Assembly (NCBI GenBank): GCA_946894095.1
Contig: OX335651.1
Coordinates: 4,238,501 to 4,302,500, forward strand
Reading direction: 5' to 3'
Source of the DNA: Incurvaria masculella
Lineage: Eukaryota; Arthropoda; Insecta; Lepidoptera; Incurvariidae
Length of the DNA stretch: 64,000 nucleotides
Shown here: positions 21,405 through 32,071 of the stretch, one piece after another
Layout of the letters: each line of letters opens with the position of its first letter
Position numbering within the stretch: position 1 is the stretch's first letter
The notes under the pieces: model-generated
The model's database searches: none
Told to the model about the DNA's origin: nothing
What the model saw: the letters and a program-made list of their open reading frames with translations, nothing else
Position numbers and translations under genes: made by a program

Positions 21405-21782
21405 GTCAGCCTCAGTGGCCCAGTGGCGCCACACTTCGGCGATCGCTCTCCGAAGTTAAGCAACGCTGGGTCCGGTCTGGTCTTGGATGGGTGACCATTA
21501 GACCGTTGAGAGAGGCTGGCCGTGGTTCGGATTCCACGTTAAGCTGTAGGTCCCCTTCCTTACTTACTAGGTGGTAGGGTTAATCCCGCCCGGGTTGGTA
21601 CCATCGCATTGAATGAACGATGGTCGAAGCAGCAAAGAAAATTGTCCGTGTTTTCCATCCAGTTCAATGTAGCCGTGCAATATAAGGAAGGTCCTGGCAT
21701 GGCACCTAGTTCCCATCTGGTGTGTTGGGCTAATACCATGACAGAAGGTGTGGTACTAGCCATCATGTCCAGTCACATAAAA
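21405..21782 (+). mobile_element. SINE with 5S-rRNA-like head (full length)
   Basis: Nearly identical to the copy at 1093, including TGGCCCAGTGG, AGTTAAGCAACGCTGGGTCC and the full body, ending CACATAAAATTTAA. It meets the 3' end of the minus-strand LINE (21854-23005) tail to tail: the short A/T-rich tract at 21777-21795 serves as the tail of both. Confidence 0.95.
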
Positions 21783-21853
21783 TTTAATTTTTTTTAAGGT
21801 AGAATGAAAATTTATTTGATAAAATGTTAAGAAACTAAAAATTAAAATCATAA

Positions 21854-23005
21854 TCACAAATTAAAATATTCTTCCATGGGGACCGATGACATTGTCCCCA
21901 TAACAGAGGCAGCGTTTCCCCGCTGTATCGCCTGGCTTATGCGCTGCTTAAAGAACGCTCCTGCTCGAAGGTCGCCCGAAGCTTCTATCAATAGTTTTTC
22001 GATGTCGGTAGAAAGCGCGACTGCGTCCTCGCTCCAAGGGCCAAGTGTCTCAACCGCAAAGACCGAAAGTTCATAGTTCGCCGAGCAATTACTATACTTG
22101 CGATGTTTATGACTTTCGGCCTTTGCGGCCGCAAAACCTGCCTCTCTACTCGAGCCCTGTATGTGGCTCGGAGCGAGGGTGTCCACGCAGGTCGCGTCCC
22201 AAATGAGGGCCTTGCCTTGCTTCCACGGTAGGAGACTCATTCCGTCGGGCCTCTTACCGTCGTCCCTAAAGATTCCCGGCGGTTCCAGGATACTGGGGAT
22301 ATTGACCGATGCCAAGGAGCGCTTCAAAATTTGATTGAGGGCTGTGTGCCGGGAAAACCTGCCCGCACTCCTTTGGCACGATAAGCCGTGGTGGCCAGTT
22401 GCCTCTACGGCGGCGCCACACACACATGTGTGGGGCTCGCATATATTGGCTCCGAAGCGAAGGCAAAAGGCTATACGGAATGAGTTATTGTCAAAGAGTG
22501 TGCCAAGATGGGCAGATGGATAAGCTTCCATCCAGGCACCGGACTCCCGTTTTGAAGCAGCAAGTATGCGGGCGCGGTCAGTATCACTACCTTCGAGCAG
22601 GAGAGTATTTAATGATTTTTTTATTAGAGGTCTATCCCAGCTCTTTTGAACTTTGACGAATGCCGGCGTTTGTTCATCTGGACACAACAACGTCCATGCC
22701 TCAATAGCCTCACCCATGTACATGGTCTCGTTGTCACAGAGTGACGGAGAAAGAATACTACCGACGAGATCAGATGTGCAGTGGGTTGAGGATATGAAGG
22801 CTGGCAGCGCCACGTCTCCAACTAAACGAATGCCGGCCCCGCCACACTTAATTGGGAGTGATATTTGGTCCCAGGCAGGTTCCTGCAGCCTCGTGTTTAG
22901 CAGAGTATTGACACACTGTTTTAAACTGCTATCTAAACGTAAAATGCTACCTGAAAACTTATAAATTGGGTTCGTTCTTAAAAAATAGGTAAGTTTGGGA
23001 ATATA
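21854..23005 (-). CDS. LINE ORF C-terminus: RT thumb, CCHC and RLE-like domain
   Basis: The frame is open from about 23005 to the stop at 21854; a GTG at 22813 is not a real start, because coding continues upstream. In order: IPKLTYFLRTNPIYKFSG and EPAWDQISLPIKCGGAGIRL (end of RT/thumb of non-LTR elements), VALPAFISSTH, a long spacer, CVCGAAVEATGHHGLSC (CX1C..HX4C, a CCHC-type knuckle), then KRPDGMSLLPWKQGKALIWD with ATCVDT (RPD...D, like the restriction-like endonuclease of R2/R4-type elements), VETLGPWSEDA, and QRISQAIQRGNAASVMGTM. The last motif is widespread in invertebrate retroelements. Upstream of 23005 no RT core remains, so the copy is 5'-truncated. The frame is intact otherwise, implying a fairly young insertion. 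Confidence 0.8.
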   Translation of the reverse strand, partial: YIPKLTYFLRTNPIYKFSGSILRLDSSLKQCVNTLLNTRLQEPAWDQISLPIKCGGAGIRLVGDVALPAFISSTHCTSDLVGSILSPSLCDNETMYMGEAIEAWTLLCPDEQTPAFVKVQKSWDRPLIKKSLNTLLLEGSDTDRARILAASKRESGAWMEAYPSAHLGTLFDNNSFRIAFCLRFGANICEPHTCVCGAAVEATGHHGLSCQRSAGRFSRHTALNQILKRSLASVNIPSILEPPGIFRDDGKRPDGMSLLPWKQGKALIWDATCVDTLAPSHIQGSSREAGFAAAKAESHKHRKYSNCSANYELSVFAVETLGPWSEDAVALSTDIEKLLIEASGDLRAGAFFKQRISQAIQRGNAASVMGTMSSVPMEEYFNL

Positions 23006-24348
23006 GAAAAGAAAACTAAATATGTAAGCGAATTTTACGCTTACATCTGTTTCCGTACCTTTTAAAAATAAACCAAAAATGTTTCAGTAAGACAGAGCAA
23101 CAAAAAAACGATAAAAGCAACTTGATCGTGGAATGTATCCTTCCAAAATTACTTGAATACACACAGCCGCTCTTCAAAGTGATGTGCTCAGATGATAACG
23201 ACAATAAGACAAGGAAATATTGATGGATTCATTAAAATAGGAAATTTAATAATGTTTTGAAAGTCGATTTCTATCATTTAGTGAGAAAGAGTAGGTGTCA
23301 AACCTAATGAATTTGAGACACTGTGTGGCCTCCTACGATTTATATTCCACGAATATGACATAAGTTGACCAAACATAACAGAACGATTGTAACGTGTGTG
23401 TACTATCTGTACTAACTTTTAATGCGTCCTCACTTCGAAATACATATTACTGAAAAACTCATACTGCAACCGTCATCCGTGACAATTGGAATCTTGAACT
23501 TTATTTCAATATAGCTATTACATATATTACCCAGTATTTTAAATGTATCTAAACAAAATCATTACAACAATGATTATGCTTCGCACGTTTTTAAATTCGT
23601 GGGATCTAGTTAACAGATGTGAGGAAAAAGAAAGGTTGGAATATTATTCCCACTTGTGGGACGGCTCAGCTACCAGCTAACCTACTTGGCTCCGTAAACT
23701 ATGTATTTCCCTCCTCTGGTTCATCAAACATGGTGTGAATAAGCACCTAACCGGCTATCATGGCTTTCGCAGCCCCGAAAGCCCATGGGCGTCGTCAACA
23801 TGAAAAATATCATCGCTCGAGTGACCCCAATTTATGCCCAAAAATTAAAAGCAAAGCCCAACTTTCCTGGACTTATTTTGAAAAGTGATACCCTATTCAC
23901 CCGTGACACGACACTCCCGAATTTCCAAACTTCCTGTTATTTTCGGATCGCTATTGATTAAGGGACCCACGGAATATTCTTAATCGCGGTCCACGGATAC
24001 AAGTTGGTAAATTTATTCAGATTTAAATCCCCGCCCGCAGGAAACTGCTAGCGTTCAACTTAATGGAGTTTCATAATTGATTTATCGAGAGAGGATTACA
24101 AGAGGTATTTCGGCAGAAGTTTCAGAAGAAAACAGTTTACCTAATGGTGTTTAAATAGCGTTATAGAGGCAGTTAAAGTCTGCAACAAGTTATACAGTCC
24201 CGGTCTGGAGCTTCGATAGAGCATGATTTATGAAAGTTAATTGTACGTCACGGAATAATGGTTTTTAGGTTATGTTTTATGTTAGAATTACACTTAAAGC
24301 CCTGAAATATTAAACATTTAAATGTCAATTATCAAATAATCGTATAGC
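23006..24348. other. Intergenic DNA, no supported gene
   Basis: No domain-bearing frame and no family match. Composition is more even between 23640 and 24060. Confidence 0.5.
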
Positions 24349-24675
24349 TTTTTTTATGGAACCTGTCATGGATGGCAATTACCATACTTGGCTGATACTG
24401 TTACCTAAGGCACCATATTCACGAAGGAATTAGCTTCCACTGGAGGGAAAACACAGAAAATGTTTATTTGCCGCTTAAACCATAGTTTCATCCAAAGCTG
24501 TGAAGGGGACCTACAGTTTTAAATGTGTTCCGAGCCATGGAACAACTCGCATGCGTAACGAAATACACTTATCGAACACAGAACGAGAAAGAAAGTGGTG
24601 CATGACCGGGCGATGATTTAAACCCATACCTCTCGCATAAAAGGCAAGTCGTATAGCCCCTACACCACCTACCGT
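24349..24675 (-). mobile_element. tRNA-headed SINE (beta head), with deletions
   Basis: Minus-strand SINE: T-run, CCTGTCATGGATGGC at the tail, GGGGACCTACAGTTTTAAAT in the body, and a head that reads GGGGCTATACGACTTGCC...GCGAGAGGTATGGGTTTAAA on the minus strand. GGTTTAAATC is B-box-like. The head is the same type as at 36608, 37770 and 38322. The middle of the body is shortened. Confidence 0.8.
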
Positions 24676-24805
24676 CATCAAAAAGCTAGAGGAAACATAA
24701 AAATGGCACGTACGAGAATGAACGGGATGAATTGATCGGCTGATACAATTTTTTGCAAAAACTGCAACTAGGCGGTGGCGGAAGACCAGCGACTGGTGGG
24801 ATGTC

Positions 24806-24912
24806 TTTTTTTTTTATGTGACTGGACATGGATGGCTAATACCACACCTTCTGTCATGGTATTAGCCCAAGACACCACATGGGAACTAGGTGCCATGCCA
24901 GGACCTTATGCC
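24806..24912 (-). mobile_element. SINE 3' fragment
   Basis: T-run then ATGTGACTGGACATGGATGG, CTAATACCACACCTTCTGTC and GGGAACTAGGTGCCATGCCA, ending at AGGACCTTATGCC. It is 5'-truncated and close to the tail of the full-length 5S-headed copies. Confidence 0.85.
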
Positions 24913-25079
24913 TTCCTTGATTATACCCATCCAGGTTTATTTCTGAGCCATAGCCTTTTTACACATTACATATTTTTATTATTTGTTTGTTTACGTTCAA
25001 CGTGTAGTCAAGCAGAGTAGACGCATCAACTGAGATACACCCACACACCCTCTCACACACACCCTTACACACCCTTAAA

Positions 25080-25202
25080 AATACTCTGCACTATATCGGA
25101 TTTTCATGTTGAAAACTATTAATTGGCATTATGTTTAGTTTTTAAAACCTGTTTTGTATTAGTTTTAAGCTGCTAGTTTTCCAAATAAATAAATAAATAA
25201 AC
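25080..25202 (+). repeat. Retroelement 3' tail, (AAAT)n
   Basis: TTTTAAGCTGCTAGTTTTCC followed by (AAATA)n. The same ending (TTTTAGCTGTAAGTTTTCC then (AATA)n) occurs at 33205-33260, so both are 3' ends of one retroelement family. No coding remains. Confidence 0.55.
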
Positions 25203-26395
25203 ATACAATTGATTTTGGTCTTACTCTTACTATCGAATATTCAGGGTCATAAAGGCTGACTTATGTCGACCTTGTCTCACTTTTTTTTAGGCACGGAAGA
25301 AGTAGCGAGCCCATTGCTGTGCGGATCTATTTACTACAAGAGCCTAACTCCACCGAACTAGCTAGTGGGTTACCTCACGATTATTTCCATCACCGTAAGC
25401 AAAAATTGAGGATTAAAAAAAAAACGTGAATGGTGCACGCCAAAGGAAATGAACTATTCTATGGGTGAGATCGCTTGTGGCTTCAATTCCCGGCTAGTAA
25501 AACGATTTTTCCCAAAATCGAATAATGCAGTTTTCGTTTTGGACTTCTCGGATTATTTTTCCCTATTTCTTATAATTTCGGATTTGGCCCTGAAGGCCCA
25601 CTTGAAAAATTCACCCTGTACATGCTAGAATCAATATTTATATGGTTTTGGCCGTGTGTTAAGGAAGGCTTACATGGAAAACAATATGAAATAAAAAATC
25701 ATGAAAATATGCATAAATATTTTAACGAGTTACTCTTTTAACTCAATCGAATCGGTTGCAAACAGTTTATTTAATGACAACGGTTACTGTTGATTTTATA
25801 ACAAACATTATTAAAAAATTAAATTCGTAGCACGATATCCGGCCATGATGAAATCCCATCCATCAATGTTTGACCAAAAAATCTCGCTCGAATTTCAGGA
25901 ACCCTCAACAATCTCATCATATGGCAGCGTGGATGAAACTGAAGCAAATATTCAGCGTTGGAGCGCGGTAGCAGGCTCTGCGTTGGCAGTAAATCCTCAT
26001 TGAGCGGACCGGCCGGCCAGCGGGACGGCGAAGGGGGATCACCACTCTAGATCGACTGCAACAGCGTACAATGAACTACTTTTTTTCTTCGTTGTTGACT
26101 TCACACAAATGTATTTATTTTAATTTAATTTCATTAGTTTTTCCTTATGGTGTATGCACACTTGGGTACGTCAGAAAGAACATACAAGGCATGTGTAGAT
26201 TTTATTTAAGTTAGTTATAAAAGTTTGATAAAAAATAAAAATAAATATTCGGAGGGTATTATAAAAGTGTTTCTACGTCTTACCACGTACAATAATTACT
26301 TTACGAAAATATTTAAATCGGAACACTGCAATGGTCGGTTATTGACCGGTTTTTGGTATCCGAATTAGGTTACAGTAAAAAATTTGTAACATAAA
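25203..26395. other. Intergenic DNA with a short GC-rich patch
   Basis: No gene recognised. The stretch 25960-26045 is GC-rich (GACCGGCCGGCCAGCGGGAC) and does not recur in the window. Confidence 0.45.
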
Positions 26396-26575
26396 AGAGT
26401 CTCTCTTTGCAAAACTGCATATGTAAGAAAGAAAGAAAGAAAATTCGTTTATTTTTACCCAACACACAATTTGGACAATTACAAAATTCAACATACACAT
26501 GTGGAGAAAAAAAAGGAGCCAGCTCAGCATTTTGTGCTGCAGGTCCCTCTTGATGAGTGAACTACAGCGCTGATT
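26396..26575 (-). repeat. LINE-type 3' end with (CTTT)n tail
   Basis: (GAAA)n at 26410-26433 followed by ATTCGTTTATTTTTACCC. On the minus strand this is GGGTAAAAATAAACGAAT then (TTTC)n. A polyadenylation-like AATAAA followed by a tetranucleotide tail is typical of CR1/L2-style LINE ends. Similar endings occur at 44990 and 59200. Confidence 0.5.
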
Positions 26576-27676
26576 TTACGCTGGTCCGGACACACTTACG
26601 ACTAACATAAAGCGAGAGCAACAGCTGTTCGTCGTGAGTGAAGAAACATAATACACAAAACCAGAAAAAAAAACATTAAGTAAACCCTTCAAAATACTTT
26701 AGCATATAGATAATTACTTTACTCAATTCTAAGAAAAACACAAAAAACGATCACTCCACCGCTGTTATTTGTTTTCATCTCATTAAAGCTTTGAGAAATC
26801 AAGTCAAAATAAAATCACACTAAATATGGTTAATTTTAATAATGTCCATGCGCATCACCCTCGGCGGCACAGTAGGCATTGGCCTTTGCAAGGAAAACTA
26901 TGTGGGTCAAAGTCCAATGCGTGGCGTCTAGGCTCATGCGGTTTTGTACCTTACAGTATCCTTTAATATATGCCATCATCGATTTATCGACTTCTATTTA
27001 TAGAGTCAGGTAAATGCGGTTTTGGAGTGTTGTCGGGCTGAATTATTTCCTGTATATTATATGAGATCCCCAAACAAACTACCATCCCCCTATTCCACCC
27101 CCTTCGAGTATAATTTTCATTACAACGTTAGCCTTCCAGAAGGTCCATACTATCGCTATGCCTTCATTTATCCAAATTGGTTCAGCGCGTTAGGCGTGAA
27201 AACGCCACAGACAGACATAGTCACATTGGCATTTTTTATATTAGTATGGAAAAATAAGTTTGTATTGATGTCAAGCCCTGTTTCTTAAACAATACCTAAA
27301 GTGGTATTTTATGTTTGTATACTATTGTATTTTATGTGTGTCTATTTGTGGATTTTATGAGTGTTTTTTTAAATACCCTTTTCCATATTCTTACATTTCA
27401 AAATGAACACTGGGCGTCGACCTATCGTAGTGCTCAAGCCGCATTCAACTCAAATATCATTTTACAAATGGCATGCACAACAATGAACTTTCGAATATTG
27501 CTTGCTCTCCTTTTTAGTTGGTGTTGCACTATGGTGCCCACTGGCAGTAGATAACTGTTACCGGAACAATCAGTTAAATGAAAAATACCTTTTCGAACTT
27601 CAAATAACTTTTGCATGCAATGCCAATGGTTATTTCAATGTTTGTAGTAATTGCACAACGTTCTGGTCGTGACTAT
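26576..27676. other. Intergenic DNA, no supported gene
   Basis: Short frames only. Nothing recognised. Confidence 0.5.
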
Positions 27677-27813
27677 TATACGACGGTAAATATACTTTTT
27701 CGTACTAAGCCGATACGCTTATTCCTGGGCTCTTTCTTCAATTAGTGTGACCTTGCTTCACGGTCGATTAAACTTACTTGCTTAGTACGAAAAAGTATAT
27801 TTACCGTCGTATA
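27677..27813. mobile_element. Family E MITE, copy 2, with perfect 34-bp TIRs
   Basis: The left arm 27677-27710 (TATACGACGGTAAATATACT then TTTTCGTACTAAGC) is the exact reverse complement of 27780-27813. The 69-bp middle contains TTGCTTCACGGTCGATTA, the family E core. With 34/34 paired bases this is the freshest copy. The flanks do not show an unambiguous target duplication beyond TA. Confidence 0.9.
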
Positions 27814-28108
27814 AGTCATTCCAGAGGAGAAACTTACCCAATTCGGCCGCATAACCTTTTTTTATTACTCATTCGAAATTTTCAATGAAAACTTGGATCC
27901 CAATTAAGTTTTTTTCTGGAAGCATCCGCCATTCCGGAGTGACGACCCTTTTTTGCTCATTCGAATTATTCAATGAAATCTTGGATCCGATTTAAGACTT
28001 TTGCGGTTTGTCGGAGTAGCCGCCATTGCGGCATAGGCACTCCGGGGTGGGAATAAAACCATTCCGGAGTGGAAATCGCTAGATAAGGGAAACTATGGTT
28101 GAATCGGC

Positions 28109-28492
28109 ATTTTTTTTTATGCGGCCTGACATGGATGGCTAATACCATTCGACTACCGTTATGAAATAAGCCCATTACACCACAATGCCGAAGTAATTAG
28201 TTGCCATGCCAGGACCTTCCCTTTATGAGCACGGCTACAATGAACCGGATGGAAAACACGGACATTTTTTCATTGCCCCTTCGACCATCTTTTCATCCAA
28301 TGCGATGGTACCAACCCGGGCGGGCTTTAACCCTACCAGCTAGTAGGGGAAAGGGACCTACAGTTTTGCATGCATTCAGAACCATGCAGCACCTCGCATT
28401 CGTAATGAAATGCACTTATCGAACTCGGAAAGAGAAAAAAGTTGTGCATGTTGGAATTGAACACAGACGCTAGGCCTGTTCAATCTATCCAT
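28109..28492 (-). mobile_element. tRNA-headed SINE (alpha head), minus strand
   Basis: T-run, CCTGACATGGATGGC, GTGCCATGCCAGGACC-type body, CCGGATGGAAAACACGGAC, and a head reading AGGCCTAGCGTCTGTGTTCA on the minus strand, with GTGTTCAATTCC as B box. Near full length. Confidence 0.85.
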
Positions 28493-28740
28493 GGTCGTAA
28501 AGGGAATGTCCTCGCGTGGTACCTAATTCCTTCGGGAATGTGGTGTATTGAGCTAATATCATGACGGTAGTTGTGGGGTATTGGCCACCCATGTCAGGTT
28601 CCATTAAAAACATACAATTTTCAATATTCCTGTTTTCTATCCAGTTCAATGTAGTCGTGCTGATATAAAAGTTCACGAAAGGCCTGGCATGGCACCTAAT
28701 TCCTTCAGAAATGCAGTCTCGTTTACGGTTTTCATACAAT
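28493..28740 (+). mobile_element. Two 5'-truncated SINE tails in series
   Basis: 28493-28613: CGTAAAGGGAATGTCCTCGC to CCCATGTCAGGTTCCATT plus an A-run. 28616-28716: CTATCCAGTTCAATGTAGTC to GGCATGGCACCTAATTCC. Both are plus-strand pieces of the same body, abutting the minus-strand SINE head. Confidence 0.75.
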
Positions 28741-29679
28741 TGCTGAATGTGAAAGGTTTAAAATGTGAACGGATAGAACTTCATAAATGTATTAATCGAC
28801 AACTCTAAAGAGTCGGTTAAAAATACGATTTCATCTTTAAATCATTATTATTGGTTAAATTCTAAATTAATTTTAAAAGCGTAGAATATTATATTAAAAT
28901 TCAATATTTTAATTGATATAATATATAATTTATTAGGACGTAAATAAATAGTCTATTTAAAGACCAGCCTATGTTTCCAGTCTACAATACTTTTTAAAAA
29001 ATCATTATTAAATTTAACAAAATTTGTTGCAATAATGTTACATAACACATTATTTTATATTGTGCTGAAGTTAAGTGCTACTGTGGACCGAAATGATAGC
29101 AATTAAACGTGGCACATTTCAGATGAATTTCGCTCCAACCCAAGGCCACAATGCGACTAAATGATGATAAATGGTCGCCCAACAACGAACAAATCACAAG
29201 GGCGGGATCTTCACCATCCCGGGAGTCACACGTTAGATAGATTTCGGCAATGTTGCATATGCACTTAAGGGTTTGTGCATTTTGTGTCACTAATTAAGAA
29301 ACGGTTGATATTTCAATAAATTTGTAATACATTTTATATTTGATGCATTAAAATTATCGAAAAATAATTTAGGAATAAAGTTCCTAAAATAAAACATGCA
29401 ATATTTATAATAAAAAAAAAATTTGCTTATTGTGCTCGCCAATAGAGATTATAGTTTGTAACTTCCTATTTTGAGGACTTAAAGAATAAATAAACGATGG
29501 CGCCATCTACTCCAATGGACACGCAGTGGTTTTTAAGTACAATAAATAGCATATTATAATTTTAGCACATTTATTGCTATAAATCTTGATTTGTTTTATA
29601 TTATAAATACGATTTTCAAAACACTCAAAAAGACACTTGGTAGATTGCTGCAATATCTTACAAAAAAGGCGTTTTTTAA
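28741..29679. other. AT-rich intergenic DNA, no supported gene
   Basis: Nothing recognised. Confidence 0.5.
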
Positions 29680-29925
29680 TAACTGGACATATATAGTCAA
29701 TATCGCACCTGCACAAATTAACATTAAGAACTAGATGCCATACCAGGACCTTTGTTTATATTACATCCCTTACTCGAACTGGATGAACAACATGGACTAT
29801 TTTAATTGCATATTTGACCACCTTTCATGCAATGCGACGATACTTACCTGTGCGGGAATAGTAAAAGTAAGCACAGGTACCTACAGTTTAACGTAAAGTG
29901 CGAACCAGGGACCACCACAAGGACC
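29680..29925 (-). mobile_element. Old SINE copy, degraded
   Basis: AACTGGACATATATAGTC, AACTAGATGCCATACCAGGA, TCGAACTGGATGAACAACA, CATGCAATGCGACGATAC and GTACCTACAGTTTAACGT align in order with the minus-strand SINE body at low identity. Confidence 0.65.
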
Positions 29926-31494
29926 TCCGTGCGCCCAATATTGCTCAACTTGAAGGTCGTTTTCCGAGACGTTGGGATACTGGACTACCGAGGCTGACAA
30001 CAAATTGATCAATATCTCATTACGGACATTTTATTTTATGTTTATATTAACCTCTAGACTAAATCGACCAAGGGAAGGTCGATCTTTCGGGGCATCGCTG
30101 CATAGGCGCTGGTGCCCTTATGTTGATTGCGCCATCCCCGTCACCGCCGCCGCCGTCCGCGACAACAAGCGAGGGACCATCCCAAAACCCTTATTTAACT
30201 TCATATTTCTCCGAACAAGAGTTTGCACGTTCATAATAAATAAACGTGAAACTTTCAGGACGGCACAAGCAAAAGGCCCTTAATTTAATTATTTACAAAG
30301 TTTCAGTCTCACGCCCGATCACTTCGCTATGTAGAAAATATTTAAAGCCCACTCGTAAGGAAGTTTCGCTACCAATTTCGAAACATCGAGATTAGGTTTA
30401 TTTATGGTTCAGATTCAAGTGAAAATGTTTAAAATGAGTTGCAAGAATTCTATTGTGATAAACTTTTGCTGATCAGTTGGATCACAAATTTTGAAGTTGG
30501 TCTTCACAAATCAAGGGCGAAGAATTATATCAACAATTAACGTACTTCCTTTCTTGGGTAATAATGGGGTTAATGGTTTTATTATCAATACAATGTTTCT
30601 CCTAAGTTTACTCGGTCTTTCTCTCTATCCACTCTTGTCTTCTTCTTTGTCCTTACATGTTAATATGTATGCACTAAGAATGTTTACTTTTAAAAAGAAA
30701 ACTGTATTTCTTCTCTTTTTATATTCTTTATAAATACTTTCTGTATATTAGAGATTGCACAAGAAAGGTAGGCTTTTTTAAAAAAACTTATTTAAAGTTT
30801 TCTTCGAATAGTTTTTAATCAATGTCTATTTGCAAGCTCGCTTACATAATACATTTATTGCAAATCAATGACGAAGAGAGTTTTGATTTACTGAATTATT
30901 TTTTTTCAGTAGAGAAGAAGGTTAGCCATATTCAAATCAAATGGATCTAGCTGACTAGCTAGCTGAAAATTTAGAGGGGAAATGCACAGAGAATTGAAGG
31001 TACTATGCATGGATCATGCCAGCCAGCATGCCAGCAGAGCTGTCCATAGAATGGACAGCTCGGCCGGCATGAAGAAAATTTTCTATTTAGTTAAGTATAT
31101 AGTTTTGGCTAGCGGTATGTTGCTGGTTGTATTTTGTTTGATTAAGAATGTGTGTATTATAATGAAGTATGTCATTTAAACGCTACCTACATAATATATG
31201 TCAGGTTTGAAATATCCTGTGACGTGCATGTACATCTGTTCGTAAAATAAGGTTCAGCCATTGAATATAATGTAATAAACCTGTCTTAGGCACCGGAAAA
31301 AGTTACAAGTAGAATCCAATATCAAGGAGTGGAGATTTACCAAGACCTGAAATTACTTCCGATCAAATACCAATATGTCTGTTCTGTTTCCTGCCTCCAG
31401 TCTTTCTCGACATCAATTTATCGCCCAACAATAATGTAGTGCATCCTGTTCAAACGATACATCTGATACGTTTTCGGCGAATAAGTGAGGCTTC
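29926..31494. other. Intergenic DNA with one palindrome
   Basis: No gene recognised. A short GC-rich patch lies at 30110-30180. A 45-bp palindrome lies at 31027-31071. A 36-codon hydrophobic frame (MKKIFYLVKYIVLASGMLL..., 31069-31179) follows it but has nothing to support translation. Confidence 0.45.
31027..31071. repeat. Imperfect palindrome, 21-bp arms, 3-nt loop
   Basis: CATGCCAGCAGAGCTGTCCAT, AGA, then ATGGACAGCTCGGCCGGCATG. The arms pair at 19 of 21 positions, with the inner 11 perfect. It could form a cruciform or a small RNA hairpin. Confidence 0.85.
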
Positions 31495-32071
31495 ACCGGC
31501 TCGTAGCCTAGTGGCGCGGGGACTGGCCTAGCGTACCAGAGGCCCGGGTTCAATACCAACTTGCACAACTGTCTTTCTCTTTCAGAGTGCATTTCGTCAC
31601 GAATGCGGGCTGCTCCATGGTTTAGAATCCATGTAAAACTATAGGTCCCCTTCCCCTACTAGGTGGTAGGGTTTAAGCCCGCCCGGCTTGGTACCATCGC
31701 ATTGAATGAAAAGATGGTCGAAGCGGCAATGAAAAATTGTCCGTGTTTTCCATCCAGTTCAATGTAGCCGTGCTCATAAAGGGAAGGTCCTGGCATGGCA
31801 CCTAATTCCTTCGGGAATGTGGTGTATTGAGCTTATATGTACTTAACTCTGTTACACCGTTAGACTTAGACCCTTAAAAAAGAAATGTATATCATGTTGT
31901 GTTTGTCTATTATTAGTGATAGTTTCAGTATTTTTCCCGTATCTTTGTAAGTTTCTATTGTATTTTGCGAAATGAGTCACTGTTGACAAACCGAATTAAA
32001 AAAAATATATATATATATCATAACGGTAGTTGTGTGGCTTTAGCCATCCATGTCAGGACGCATTAAAAAAA
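31495..32071 (+). mobile_element. tRNA-headed SINE (alpha head), split by a small insertion
   Basis: Head GGCTCGTAGCCTAGTGGCGC...GGCCCGGGTTCAATACC with A box TAGCCTAGTGG (31504-31514) and B box GGTTCAATACC (31547-31557). The body is complete (CTACTAGGTGGTAGGG, CCATCCAGTTCAATGTAGCC), and the tail ATCATAACGGTAGTTGTG resumes at about 32013. Between GAGCTTATATG and that tail lie about 170 bp foreign to the SINE, ending in an A-run and (TA)n. Confidence 0.9.
31840..32012 (+). mobile_element. A-tailed insertion inside a SINE
   Basis: Starts at TACTTAACTCTGTTACACCG and ends TTAAAAAAAATATATATATA. All other SINE copies lack it. The A-rich end suggests a 5'-truncated retroelement. No other copy is seen in the window. 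Confidence 0.6.

Noticed and set aside
31069..31179. A membrane microprotein (MKKIFYLVKYIVLASG...)
   Set aside because: Hydrophobic short frames are frequent in AT-rich DNA, and no conservation or start context supports it.
31495..31560. A tRNA gene
   Set aside because: A and B boxes are present, but no anticodon arm or acceptor stem folds, and the sequence continues into the SINE body.
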